Position numbers and translations under genes: made by a program. 64,000 bases of DNA. Origin: HGM04593 sp045657945 (GTDB lineage: Bacteria > Bacteroidota > Bacteroidia > Bacteroidales > Bacteroidaceae). The notes under the pieces are model-generated. The model was not told the DNA's origin. It made no database searches and was given only the letters and a program-made list of their open reading frames with translations. Of the stretch, positions 45,018 through 53,905 are shown one piece after another. Numbering within the stretch: the first letter of the stretch is position 1; every line of letters begins with the position of its first letter. The DNA lies in NCBI GenBank assembly GCA_045657945.1, contig JAZOUB010000001.1, forward strand, positions 1 to 64,000, written 5' to 3'.

Positions 45018-45052
45018 TTTGTCGTAAAAGTCGCGCTAACTTGTTATATTTG
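45018..45052 (+). promoter_or_regulatory. Promoter of pdxB
   Basis: TTTG at 45018-45021 and TATATTTG at 45045-45052 with a 23-base spacer. The -7 box is perfect; the spacing is at the long end. Confidence 0.5.
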
Positions 45053-45147
45053 TGTGCGAATATTGCTTTGGCATGCCGTGAAATGTCTGAATAGGCTTCC
45101 GGTAGGAGAACTTGTGTGTTTTAAATTTGAAAAAGAGTCCTGGCTAT

Positions 45148-46200
45148 ATGAAAGTTGTTGTTGATGAAAAAATACCGTATTTGCAAGATGTCTTGGTTTC
45201 AATGGGTCTTGATGTGCTTGCCATGCCTGGTGTGGAGATAAGACGTGAGGTGTTGCTGGATGCTGACGCGCTTTTCGTCCGTACCCGCACGAAATGCAAC
45301 AGTTCCTTGCTCGATGGGACGAATGTGCGTTTCATTGGGACTGCAACAATTGGTTATGATCATATTGATGCCGATTATTGTCGGGAGAAAGGAATAATCT
45401 GGACAAATGCTGCCGGTTGTAATGCCGGTGCGGTGTTGCAGTATGTGCAGTCCGTGATATACTTGTGGGCGCGTGATAACGGGTGTTGTGTCGGTGGTCT
45501 CACGCTTGGAGTTGTGGGACTTGGTGAGATTGGCTCGCGTGTGGCGGCTTGGGCAAAAGGTGCTGGCATGAAAGTGTTGGCAAATGACCCTCCCAAGGCT
45601 GATGCAGGAGTAGATGGCCTTGTTTCGCTCTCCGAAATTGCTGCCCAGTGCGATATCATCACTTTTCACCCGACGCTCAATCTCTCGGGTCTATACCGTA
45701 GCTTTCATCTTGCCGATGAGAAATTCTTTGACTCACTCCGCTGTTGTAAGCTCCTTATAAATGCTTCGCGTGGTGAGGTTGTGGACAATTCGGCATTGCT
45801 CTCGGCGATTGAATGTGGAAAGGTCGGCAACGTTGCATTGGATGTGTGGGAAAATGAACCTGAAATTGACACCCACCTATTAAATAAGGTCTTTGTCGCG
45901 ACTCCTCACATTGCCGGCTATTCGGCCGAGGGAAAAATGAATGCTACAACCATGGTTCTTGACGCTTTTGTGCGTTTTGTCTGTTATAAAGGTGTTGTAC
46001 CTCATCTGTCACTTGAGGCTCCCGGGGAGCCAATGGTGACAGCTACCACGGAACAGGAGGCGCTACTCTCGATATACTCGCCCGTGGAAGATACTGTGGC
46101 GCTGAGAAATTCACCTTCTGCATTCGAGAATTTGCGCAACGGATACAAATTAAGGCGAGAACCAACGGCCTACAATATTGAGTTAACCGGCAAATATTGA
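45148..46200 (+). CDS. pdxB: 4-phosphoerythronate dehydrogenase
   Basis: 350 residues from MKVVVDEKIPYLQDVLV. A D-isomer-specific 2-hydroxyacid dehydrogenase: NAD-binding LGVVGLGEIGSRVAAWAKG, then INASRGEVVDNSALL, with the catalytic pair near NEPEID and ATPHIAGYS. The N-terminal region and C-terminal extension fit PdxB, which oxidises 4-phospho-erythronate in the DXP-dependent pyridoxal phosphate pathway. The ATG at 45148 is chosen because the longer frame starts with TTG. Confidence 0.9.
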   Translation: MKVVVDEKIPYLQDVLVSMGLDVLAMPGVEIRREVLLDADALFVRTRTKCNSSLLDGTNVRFIGTATIGYDHIDADYCREKGIIWTNAAGCNAGAVLQYVQSVIYLWARDNGCCVGGLTLGVVGLGEIGSRVAAWAKGAGMKVLANDPPKADAGVDGLVSLSEIAAQCDIITFHPTLNLSGLYRSFHLADEKFFDSLRCCKLLINASRGEVVDNSALLSAIECGKVGNVALDVWENEPEIDTHLLNKVFVATPHIAGYSAEGKMNATTMVLDAFVRFVCYKGVVPHLSLEAPGEPMVTATTEQEALLSIYSPVEDTVALRNSPSAFENLRNGYKLRREPTAYNIELTGKY

Positions 46201-46280
46201 CAAAAAAGTCTGCTTTTAACCCTCTTTTTGCACAATTTGTGATATTTGTGCAATGACTGCGCAATTTTTTGCCTTCTTTT

Positions 46281-46311
46281 TTTGTAGTTCTTAAATTTTA
46301 TCATACTTTTG
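46281..46311 (+). promoter_or_regulatory. Promoter of acpP-fabF-rnc
   Basis: TTTG at 46281-46284, a 19-base spacer and TACTTTTG at 46304-46311, in a T-rich region 45 bases before the acpP ATG. Confidence 0.7.
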
Positions 46312-46356
46312 CACCAAAGATAAAAGATATTTTTCAAATCTTTAAAAATTACGATT

Positions 46357-46599
46357 ATGTCAGAAATTGAATCAAGAGTAAAAGCTATCATCATCGAGAA
46401 GTTCGGTGTATCAGAGTCAGAGGTTACATCAGAGGCTAACTTTACAAACGACTTGAGCGCAGACTCATTGGATAGAGTAGAGCTTATCATGGAGATCGAG
46501 GACGAGTTTGGTATCTCAATTCCAGAGGAGCAGGCTGAGAAAATTGCGACAGTAGGTGATGCTGTCAAGTATGTAGAGGAGAAGGTTGCCGAGAAGTAA
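46357..46599 (+). CDS. acpP: Acyl carrier protein
   Basis: 80 residues, acidic. The phosphopantetheine attachment motif DSLDRVEL places the modified serine at residue 37. It carries growing chains in fatty-acid synthesis. fabF begins 36 bases downstream, the classical acpP-fabF-rnc order. Confidence 0.97.
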   Translation: MSEIESRVKAIIIEKFGVSESEVTSEANFTNDLSADSLDRVELIMEIEDEFGISIPEEQAEKIATVGDAVKYVEEKVAEK

Positions 46600-46635
46600 T
46601 CAGGCTCTCTCCCTACTGTACTCTAACAATTCTAT

Positions 46636-47898
46636 ATGAAACTGAGAAGAGTTGTTGTAACAGGTCTTGGTGCCGTTTCGCCCATTGGCAATGATGTTCC
46701 CACAATGTGGGAGAATGCTGTCAATGGTGTGAGTGGCGCAGGACCTATTACTCGTTTTGATGCCTACCTATTCAAGACACAGTTCGCTTGTGAGGTCAAG
46801 AATTTCGACCCTACAGTGGGCATGGATCGTCGTGATCTGCGCAAGGTTGACACAGATACACACTATGGTGTGGCTGCGGCTGTTGAGGCAATCAATGACA
46901 GCGGTATTGACTTTGAAAAGGTTGACTGCAATAGAGTAGGCGTTATATTTGGAGAGGGTATTGGAGGCTTGGGTGCTCTCGAGGATGAGGTACGTGCCTT
47001 TGCACTTAATCAGGAAAATGGCCCCCGTTTTTCTCCGTTCCTGATAACAAAGATGATCTCGGACATGACCACGGGTATCATTTCTATCCGATACGGCTTG
47101 AAAGGTCCCAACTATGTGACAACATCGGCTTGCGCTTCATCGTCGAATGCAATTGTTGACGCCTATGACCAGATTCGTTTGGGTAGGGCTGATGTGGTTG
47201 TTTCGGGCGGTGCCGAGGCTGCGATTTGCAACATAGGTGTTGGCGCTTTCAACTCAATGCATGCATTGTCGGTGCGCAACGATGATCCTAAGGGTGCATC
47301 ACGCCCCTTCAGTAAGAGCCGCGATGGTTTTGTTATTGGTGAAGGTGCGGCGTCTCTTATTCTTGAAGAGTATGAGCACGCTGTTGCCCGTGGTGCAAAG
47401 ATATATGCCGAGATTGTCGGTACCGGACTGACTGCAGATGCGTATCACATAACAGCACCACATCCCGAGGGTGAGGGCGCATATCGTGTGATGAAGGCTG
47501 CGCTGGATGAGGCCGGGTTGCCATTGGATAGTGTTGACTACATCAATGTGCATGGAACATCTACTCCTGCCGGTGATATCGCTGAGGCAAAAGCTATCAA
47601 GAACCTCTTTGGTGAACATGCTTATAAGTTGAACATAAGTTCTACAAAATCAATGACAGGACATCTGCTCGGTGGTGCCGGTGCATTGGAGGCTGTTCTT
47701 ACTGTGCTTGCATTGGAGCATGGAATAATTCCTCCTACAATCAACCACGCCGATGGTGACGAGGATCCGGATATTGACTATGGTATGAACTTTACCTTTA
47801 ACAAGGCGCAGAAAAAGGATGTGAAGGTTGCATTGTCAAATACATTCGGTTTCGGTGGCCATAACGCAAGCATTGCTTTTAAGAAAATTGAAGGCTAA
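46636..47898 (+). CDS. fabF: Beta-ketoacyl-ACP synthase II
   Basis: 420 residues, standard for FabF (condensation of acyl-ACP with malonyl-ACP). The catalytic triad is Cys166 (TSACAS), His306 (NVHGTSTPAGD) and His343 (SMTGHLLGGAG). N-terminus RRVVVTGLGAVSPIG is typical. The 3' end overlaps the proposed rnc start. Confidence 0.97.
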   Translation: MKLRRVVVTGLGAVSPIGNDVPTMWENAVNGVSGAGPITRFDAYLFKTQFACEVKNFDPTVGMDRRDLRKVDTDTHYGVAAAVEAINDSGIDFEKVDCNRVGVIFGEGIGGLGALEDEVRAFALNQENGPRFSPFLITKMISDMTTGIISIRYGLKGPNYVTTSACASSSNAIVDAYDQIRLGRADVVVSGGAEAAICNIGVGAFNSMHALSVRNDDPKGASRPFSKSRDGFVIGEGAASLILEEYEHAVARGAKIYAEIVGTGLTADAYHITAPHPEGEGAYRVMKAALDEAGLPLDSVDYINVHGTSTPAGDIAEAKAIKNLFGEHAYKLNISSTKSMTGHLLGGAGALEAVLTVLALEHGIIPPTINHADGDEDPDIDYGMNFTFNKAQKKDVKVALSNTFGFGGHNASIAFKKIEG

Positions 47899-48622
47899 TA
47901 GACTTTTTAGAAAAGTTATTGATAGAATAAGACTCCTGTCCCGAAAGGACAGGGAGTCTTATTTGTTGTTATATTCCATTCTTGGATATGTGCCTCGTGA
48001 CATCAAGATTTATGAGATGGCTATGACGCACAGCTCATTGTCGGGCAATCAGAAACTATCCTGCAATGAGCGGTTGGAGTTCCTGGGCGATGCAGTCCTT
48101 AGTTCGGTGACTGCCGACTATCTCTATTCCAGATTCAGCCGTGAGCGCGAAGGTTTTCTCACCAAATCGCGCAGCAATCTCGTTTGCCGTGAAAGGTTGA
48201 ATGAGCTGGCGTTGCAGATTGGCCTTGACAGGTATGTCAATGCGTGTGGAGTGGCTCACCAGCACAATAATTATATATACGGTAATGCACTCGAGGCGCT
48301 TGTTGGTGCAATTTATATTGACAAGGGCTACAAGCAGTGCCGCCGTTTTCTACTCGACAGGGTTTTCTCCCGTCTTGCCGATATTGAGTCTGTTGTCAAA
48401 TCGGACAAGAACTATAAGAGCCGTCTCATTGAATGGGGACAGAAGAAACATATTGAAGTCGAGTTCCGTCTTATCTCCGAAGAGATGCGCAAGGATGGTG
48501 TTTACTTCGTGAGCGAGGTGCTCGTAGATGGTAGTGTGTATGGCGTTGGTGACGGTTTCTCAAAGCGTGAGAGCCAGCAGAAAGCGGCCCGTCAAGCTCT
48601 TGCCAAACTCAAGGATTCTTGA
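47888..48622 (+). CDS. rnc: Ribonuclease III
   Basis: About 244 residues. The catalytic signature NERLEFLGDAVL and acidic residues in NALEALVGAIYID form the endonuclease domain; the C-terminal double-stranded-RNA-binding domain begins near KSRLIEWGQKK and ends QQKAARQALAKL. No ATG is in a suitable place: the first in-frame ATG-like start at 47828 lies far inside fabF, so I propose the TTG at 47888, overlapping the fabF end by 11 bases and implying translational coupling. Confidence 0.9.
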   Translation: MKANRLFRKVIDRIRLLSRKDRESYLLLYSILGYVPRDIKIYEMAMTHSSLSGNQKLSCNERLEFLGDAVLSSVTADYLYSRFSREREGFLTKSRSNLVCRERLNELALQIGLDRYVNACGVAHQHNNYIYGNALEALVGAIYIDKGYKQCRRFLLDRVFSRLADIESVVKSDKNYKSRLIEWGQKKHIEVEFRLISEEMRKDGVYFVSEVLVDGSVYGVGDGFSKRESQQKAARQALAKLKDS

Positions 48623-48991
48623 TTATCTTTTGCTTGACAGCGTAACAGCTGCCTTTAGTCTGTCTCCGCCCATGGGTGGAGTGTCCTTGCATAAGGTTAT
48701 TGTAATTGTTGTGATTTGTCCAAATGTGTCGTAGAGCCTTTTGGAAATCCTTTGGCACACATTCTCCAATAGTCTTGACGGCTTTGCCATCTCCTGGCGC
48801 AGTATCTCAAACACGTCGGCATAACTCACCGTACCCTCGATCTCATCGCTTGTGGCGCATCCGTAGTCGGTAATTTCCAACTTGATGTCAATTGTAAACC
48901 ACGCTCCAATCTTCTGCTCCTGTGGCATTACTCCGTGGTGTGCGAATAGGTGTACATCGCGCAATTCTATAGTATATCCTTTGATTTCCAT
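48623..48991 (-). CDS. folB: Dihydroneopterin aldolase
   Basis: 122 residues from MEIKGYTIELRDVHLFAHHGV, the normal FolB start; an open frame continues to 49009. HLFAHHGV and ITLCKDTPPMGG are family features, and FolB cleaves dihydroneopterin in folate synthesis. Its stop lies directly beside the convergent rnc stop. It follows nrdJ on the same strand, separated by a hairpin. Confidence 0.92.
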   Translation of the reverse strand: MEIKGYTIELRDVHLFAHHGVMPQEQKIGAWFTIDIKLEITDYGCATSDEIEGTVSYADVFEILRQEMAKPSRLLENVCQRISKRLYDTFGQITTITITLCKDTPPMGGDRLKAAVTLSSKR

Positions 48992-49004
48992 ATATATAAA
49001 TTTG

Positions 49005-49031
49005 ACCATTCAGAGCTAGGCTCTGAATGGT
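49005..49031 (-). terminator. Terminator or attenuator between nrdJ and folB
   Basis: A perfect 12-base stem, ACCATTCAGAGC with its complement, and a three-base loop. The following T tract on the minus strand is weak (CAAATTTATAT), so some read-through into folB is likely. Confidence 0.7.
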
Positions 49032-49041
49032 GTTTAGTTTG

Positions 49042-51573
49042 TTATCCGCATTTTGAATAGCCACATCCCGGGCAATGCAGGCAACCCTCCTCAAAAATGA
49101 GCTGTTGCTTGCAGTTGGGGCATTTTTCGGCAGTGGATGTTCCGTCCTTGATATATCGCTTCAGTGCGCGCTCAACGCCGTTCTTCCAGGTGTTGATGTT
49201 GTCCGATGCAAGCTCCAGTGAAGAGATGAGTTTGATTACCTGTACTATTGGCATCTTGTAACGGAGTACTCCCGATATGAGCTTTGCGTAGTTCCAGAAC
49301 TCGGGGTTGAAACGCTCTGAAAGGCCTTCGATGGTTGTCTTGTAACCAATCTTGTTCTCGAACTGGAAATCGTAGCGTTTTGTTCCGTCCTCGTTGGTGT
49401 GCTTTATGATGATTCCGTGTGTTACATTCTTTGGCAATGGAATGCCATCCTCGTCATCTTGCTGTCCTGTAAAAATCTCATACGGCTCTCCATTGAGCAG
49501 GCCGATGAATGCAACCCATTTCTCCTTGTTGTTCTGGAAACGCACGACATCTGCTTCCAGAATAGTGGGGCGCACTTCGGTTATGAATGGTTTCATCTCC
49601 TCGTTCTCCTTTTTCTCCTTCTTACTCTCTGTTGAAACCAGCACGCCGGCGCGTGAACCGTCACGGTATACGGTACATCCCTTGCAGCCGCATCTCCATG
49701 CGGTGACATAAAGTTCGTTCACGAGCTTCTCGTCAACGTTGTTCGGGAGATTGATTGTGACGCTGATAGAGTGGTCAACCCACTTCTGTATGCGCCCCTG
49801 CATCTCAACCTTGGCAACCCAATCAATGTCATTTGATGTGGCCTTTGCGTATGGTGAGCGAGCGACAATACTGTCAATTTCCACCTGTGAGTATCGTTTG
49901 GTGGTGTCAATACCGCTCTTTTTCATCCATTCAACAAATTTATGGTGATAGACGATGTACTCCTCGAATGTGTCACCGTTCTCGTCTGTAAAGTCCACAT
50001 GTACCTCAGGATCGTTAGGGTTTACTTTTCTGCGGCGCTTGTAGACAGGCATGAATACGGGTTCTATTCCCGATGTCGTCTGTGTCATGATGCTCACTGT
50101 TCCGGTAGGGGCGATTGTGAGGCAGGCGATGTTGCGACGGCCATACTTCTTCATGTTCTCATACAGTTCCGGGCATGCCTCTTTCAGGCGGTTGATGAAC
50201 GGGTTGTTCTCCTCGCGCTTTATGTCGAACACCTCGAATGCTCCGCGCTCCTTTGCCAGGTTTACCGATGAAGAGTATGCTGCAATTGCCAATGTCTTGT
50301 GGATCTCCTCGGAGAAGGCTGTCGCTTCCTCTGTGCCATAGCGCAATCCCATTGCAGCAAGCATATCGCCCTCTGCTGTGATGCCGACACCTGTGCGGCG
50401 GCCCATGCTGCTCTTGCGCTCAATCTTTTCCCATAGTTTTCTTTCTGCTCCCTTCACTTCCTCGCTTTCGGGGTCGCTGTCGATCTTCTCCTTGATGGCC
50501 TTGATTTTCTCCAGTTCCAGATCAATGATGTCGTCCATTATGCGCTGTGTCTTTGCAGCATGCTCCTTGAAGAGGTCATAGTTGAAATGTGCCTCGGGTG
50601 TGAAGGGGTTTACTACATATGAGAACAGGTTTATGGCAATCAGGCGGCAAGAGTCGTATGGACATAGTGGAATCTCGCCGCATGGGTTTGTCGATACGGT
50701 CTCAAAGCCCAAATCGGCATAGCAGTCGGGTATGGATTCGCGCTTTATGGTGTCCCAGAACAAGACTCCGGGTTCGGCCGATTTCCATGCGTTGTGGATG
50801 ATTTTACCCCATAGTTTTGTCGCGTCAATATCTTTTGTGCATATCGGGTTCTTCGCATCAATGGGGTATTGCTGTCTGTAGGGGGTAGCGGTCGTGACGG
50901 CTTTCATAAATTCGTCGTCAATCTTTACTGACACATTTGCGCCGGTAACCTTGCCCTCGGTCATTTTTGCATCAATAAACGCTTCTGCGTCGGGGTGCTT
51001 TATTGAGACGCTCAGCATCAATGCTCCGCGTCGTCCGTCCTGCGCGACCTCTCTTGTCGAGTTGGAGTAGCGCTCCATGAATGGAACAAGACCGGTTGAT
51101 GTGAGTGCCGAGTTCTTTACAGGTGAACCTTTGGGGCGTATGTGTGACAAGTCGTGTCCTACGCCGCCACGGCGTTTCATGAGCTGCACCTGCTCCTCGT
51201 CTATGCGAATGATTCCACCGTACGAATCTGCTTTACCGTCCATGCCGATGACAAAGCAGTTGGACAGTGAGGCAACCTGGAAGTCGTTGCCGATACCGGT
51301 CATCGGACTGCCCGATGGGACTACATACCTGAACTTGTCGAGCATATCAAAGATCTCCTGCGCGGACATCGGGTTCTCATACTTAGACTCAATCCTTGCA
51401 ATCTCGTTGGCGATACGCCAGTGCATCTCTTCGGGTGATTTTTCATAGATGTTGCCATATGAGTTCTTGACGGCATATTTGTTTACCCACACCCTTGCGG
51501 CAAGTTCATCGCCGCCGAAGTAGTCGAGCGAAGCCTTGAATGCCTCGTCGTATGTATAGTGCTTTTTCTCCAT
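49042..51573 (-). CDS. nrdJ: Vitamin B12-dependent ribonucleotide reductase (class II)
   Basis: 843 residues. The N-terminal region (VVPSGSPMTGIGNDFQVASLSNCF) and the barrel residues NPCGEIPLCPYDSCRL fit adenosylcobalamin-dependent reductases, with a finger-loop cysteine in the NPCGE segment. A C-terminal zinc-like region KCPNCKQQ...CLHCPGCGYSKCG carries redox cysteines. It reduces ribonucleotides with or without oxygen if cobalamin is available. Own promoter at 51597-51627. Confidence 0.93.
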   Translation of the reverse strand: MEKKHYTYDEAFKASLDYFGGDELAARVWVNKYAVKNSYGNIYEKSPEEMHWRIANEIARIESKYENPMSAQEIFDMLDKFRYVVPSGSPMTGIGNDFQVASLSNCFVIGMDGKADSYGGIIRIDEEQVQLMKRRGGVGHDLSHIRPKGSPVKNSALTSTGLVPFMERYSNSTREVAQDGRRGALMLSVSIKHPDAEAFIDAKMTEGKVTGANVSVKIDDEFMKAVTTATPYRQQYPIDAKNPICTKDIDATKLWGKIIHNAWKSAEPGVLFWDTIKRESIPDCYADLGFETVSTNPCGEIPLCPYDSCRLIAINLFSYVVNPFTPEAHFNYDLFKEHAAKTQRIMDDIIDLELEKIKAIKEKIDSDPESEEVKGAERKLWEKIERKSSMGRRTGVGITAEGDMLAAMGLRYGTEEATAFSEEIHKTLAIAAYSSSVNLAKERGAFEVFDIKREENNPFINRLKEACPELYENMKKYGRRNIACLTIAPTGTVSIMTQTTSGIEPVFMPVYKRRRKVNPNDPEVHVDFTDENGDTFEEYIVYHHKFVEWMKKSGIDTTKRYSQVEIDSIVARSPYAKATSNDIDWVAKVEMQGRIQKWVDHSISVTINLPNNVDEKLVNELYVTAWRCGCKGCTVYRDGSRAGVLVSTESKKEKKENEEMKPFITEVRPTILEADVVRFQNNKEKWVAFIGLLNGEPYEIFTGQQDDEDGIPLPKNVTHGIIIKHTNEDGTKRYDFQFENKIGYKTTIEGLSERFNPEFWNYAKLISGVLRYKMPIVQVIKLISSLELASDNINTWKNGVERALKRYIKDGTSTAEKCPNCKQQLIFEEGCLHCPGCGYSKCG

Positions 51574-51596
51574 TTTTTTGTGTTTTTATGGTAACG

Positions 51597-51627
51597 CAAA
51601 TTTAAAAATCATTCGCATAATTGCCAA
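51597..51627 (-). promoter_or_regulatory. Promoter of nrdJ
   Basis: On the minus strand TTG (51627-51625), a 20-base spacer and TAAATTTG (51604-51597). The predicted transcript start is about 15 bases before the ATG at 51573. Confidence 0.65.
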
Positions 51628-51658
51628 ATATTTTCGATTCTAACTTTGATTTTTCTGT

Positions 51659-51737
51659 AAAAGTTTTCCAAAATATTTTTTAAAACATTGATAATGAGCG
51701 ATATGTTTTTTTAAGATTTACAAAAAGTTTTCCAAAA
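51659..51737. repeat. Two 15-base direct repeats upstream of nrdJ
   Basis: AAAAGTTTTCCAAAA occurs at 51659-51673 and 51723-51737, 64 bases apart, in the AT-rich 250-base gap between dnaA's terminator and nrdJ's promoter. They could be operators for nrdJ or weak DnaA-type boxes (TTTTCCA). The rest of this gap holds no gene. Confidence 0.5.
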
Positions 51738-51821
51738 AGGAAATCGTGTGTGAGATGCCGTTTGCTCTTTGTTTTTTTATGTTGATAAAAAGCCTTGGAT
51801 AACTCAATTTGTCGAGTATAT

Positions 51822-51860
51822 GAAAAAAGAGTCAGGCGGTTGCTGGTGCAACCGCCTGAC
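51822..51860 (-). terminator. Rho-independent terminator of dnaA
   Basis: A 13-base perfect stem GTCAGGCGGTTGC with a four-base loop (51831-51860). On the minus strand it is followed by TCTTTTTTCAT, a clear T run. Confidence 0.92.
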
Positions 51861-51883
51861 TTGTATGTGTGATGCTTTGCTTT

Positions 51884-53275
51884 TTATGCGCTTTGAAGTG
51901 CGTTGTCAATCTCCTCAAGCTCAACCTTGAACTGCTTGTCTGTGTCGGCAAGGTTTGCAACAGTCTTGCATGCATGAAGTACTGTTGCATGGTCTCTGTC
52001 TCCGATATATTTGCCAATCTTTGAGGTTGACATGTCGAGGTGTTTCTTTGCAAGATACATTGCTACCTGACGGACAAGAACTACCTCGCGTTTACGTGAG
52101 CGTGTGTTTATGGCATTGCACTCTATGCCGTAGTAGTCCGAAACGGTCTTGATAATGTCATCAATGGTAATTGTCTTCTTCTCGTAGTCCGAGTAGTCGC
52201 CGATTATTCTGCGTGCAAGGTTGATGTCAACATCGGTGTTGTTTATTGTAGAATGTGCCATCAAAGAGACAACAATACCCTCAAGGTCGCGGATGCTTGC
52301 ATTTACATGCTCGGCAATGTATGAGATGACCTCCTCGGGGAACTTGAGACCATCCCTGTAGATCTTGTTGCGCAGGATGTTCTTGCGCAACTCAAGGTCG
52401 GGTCTCTCTATTTCGGCAGTCATACCCCACTTGAAGCGTGTAATCAAACGCTCTTCCATACCCTGCAATTGCGCAGGCGAGCGATCAGATGTCATAATCA
52501 GCTGCTTGCCATTCAGATGCAGGTGGTTGAAAATATGGAAGAACGCGTTCTGGGTCTTTTGAAGGCCCGCAAACTCCTGAATGTCATCAATGATAAGGAC
52601 ATCAATGCTTTGATAGAATCTCATGAAATCATTGAAGTTTTTCTGGAGTATTGAGTCAGTATATTGTACCTGGAACAGGTGTGCCGAGACATAAAGTACG
52701 CGCAATTCCGGGTGCAACTCCTTTATTTTTATACCAATGGCGTTCACAAGGTGGGTCTTGCCTACACCCGATGAACCATGTATGAACAGTGGGTTGAATG
52801 CTCTGCCCGGTTTGTCGGCAACACTTGCCGCCACAGAACGTGACAAACGGTTGCTGATACCCTCGACAAAATTGTCGAAAGTGTAGCGGTTGATGAGCAT
52901 CGAGTCAAGTTCCTGTACAGCCTGTTGCATTGGAGCCGGTGCACAGTTTCCGCTGTTTGCGGTTCTTTTGCCTGTTGCTCCGTGGTTCTCTGCGCTAACC
53001 TCCATTGTCAGGTTGTTGTCCTTGTCGGTAAGCACGCTGTACATGAGCTGTGTGCCCTTACCCATTACCTTGAACAGGGTAGAGCGCAACAAATCGACGA
53101 AGTTGCCCTCAAGGAACTCATATACAAAATTACTCTTTACCTGAATGGTAAGAGTATTCCCCTCATACTTGAGCGGCTTGATGTCCGCAAACCAAGTATT
53201 GAAGGTAGTTTCAGAGACATTGTCACGAATGATCTCCAAACATTTGCTCCATTTTGTATCGAGATGGGTTATCAT
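51884..53275 (-). CDS. dnaA: Chromosomal replication initiator protein
   Basis: 463 residues. Domain I (MITHLDTKWSKCLEII) is followed by a short linker, and the AAA+ domain has Walker A GSSGVGKTH (167-175) and IDVLIIDDIQEF. Domain IV ends in the DnaA signature KIGKYIGDRDHATVLHA, the box-binding helix. It opens oriC and loads the helicase. dnaN is not adjacent; the neighbours are nrdJ and dnaX. No convincing cluster of TTATCCACA boxes was found on either side. Confidence 0.97.
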   Translation of the reverse strand: MITHLDTKWSKCLEIIRDNVSETTFNTWFADIKPLKYEGNTLTIQVKSNFVYEFLEGNFVDLLRSTLFKVMGKGTQLMYSVLTDKDNNLTMEVSAENHGATGKRTANSGNCAPAPMQQAVQELDSMLINRYTFDNFVEGISNRLSRSVAASVADKPGRAFNPLFIHGSSGVGKTHLVNAIGIKIKELHPELRVLYVSAHLFQVQYTDSILQKNFNDFMRFYQSIDVLIIDDIQEFAGLQKTQNAFFHIFNHLHLNGKQLIMTSDRSPAQLQGMEERLITRFKWGMTAEIERPDLELRKNILRNKIYRDGLKFPEEVISYIAEHVNASIRDLEGIVVSLMAHSTINNTDVDINLARRIIGDYSDYEKKTITIDDIIKTVSDYYGIECNAINTRSRKREVVLVRQVAMYLAKKHLDMSTSKIGKYIGDRDHATVLHACKTVANLADTDKQFKVELEEIDNALQSA

Positions 53276-53866
53276 CGACGGTTTGTGTTTTCTTATATTA
53301 TGTATATTAAAGTAATAATGGATTCTGGAACAGGGTTAAACGCGGACGCTGCTTGATTGAATATCGTGCCGAACGGCAGTCATTGCAGAACAGTCCTATC
53401 CTCTCTCCTACATCAAATCCTATGCAAATATCCGCAAATAATAATGAAAATGCAAGCATGTAAAAAGAACCAAAAAACTTGCTTGCAATAATAGGTTGTA
53501 TATCAGTGTGTTAAAAATAGTGTAAAGGCAAAGGTTGTTGTTTTGAGTTATTTTTTTTAAACATTGATTTTCAGTGCTTTAAGCCATCTTGCACACTAGG
53601 ACTGTATTGTGAATGTCTTTTGAAAAACGCTTTCCTTCTATATGTGGTGTCGGTTTTATGGCGACGGTTCACCCAAGTATCTTGTTTTTGTACTATTTGG
53701 AATGAGTCTATATAGTGTGATAAATTTTTTTATTTGGAAATAATTTATAGACCCATGATATAATGTGAAAAATGTGTCAATTTAATTTGCTTTTTATGAA
53801 TTTATAGTTTTACTTATACGGCCTCTTCCTTTTGAAACCAAAGTGTCTTGGGTGCTCTTTTTCTGT
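53276..53866. other. 590-base AT-rich gap between dnaA and dnaX
   Basis: I see no gene here. The stretch includes the dnaA leader and is AT-rich, especially 53505-53580 and 53700-53820 with long A/T runs. A clear -7 box on the minus strand was not found. It could hold regulatory sites or part of an origin, but there is no obvious DnaA-box cluster. Confidence 0.5.
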
Positions 53867-53904
53867 AAACAACAGCGGCTGCCATTCGGCAGCCGCTGTT
53901 GTTT
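53867..53904 (-). terminator. Strong terminator hairpin of dnaX
   Basis: A 17-base perfect stem, AAACAACAGCGGCTGCC with its complement, and an ATTC loop, touching the dnaX stop codon. There is no long T run after it on the minus strand, but the stem end itself is T-rich (TTGTTT). Confidence 0.8.
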
Positions 53905-53905
53905 G

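Noticed and set aside
51605..53866. oriC next to dnaA
   Set aside because: The flanking gaps are AT-rich, but I found no cluster of TTATCCACA-like boxes. Only weak TTTTCCA matches exist, so an origin is not supported from sequence alone.
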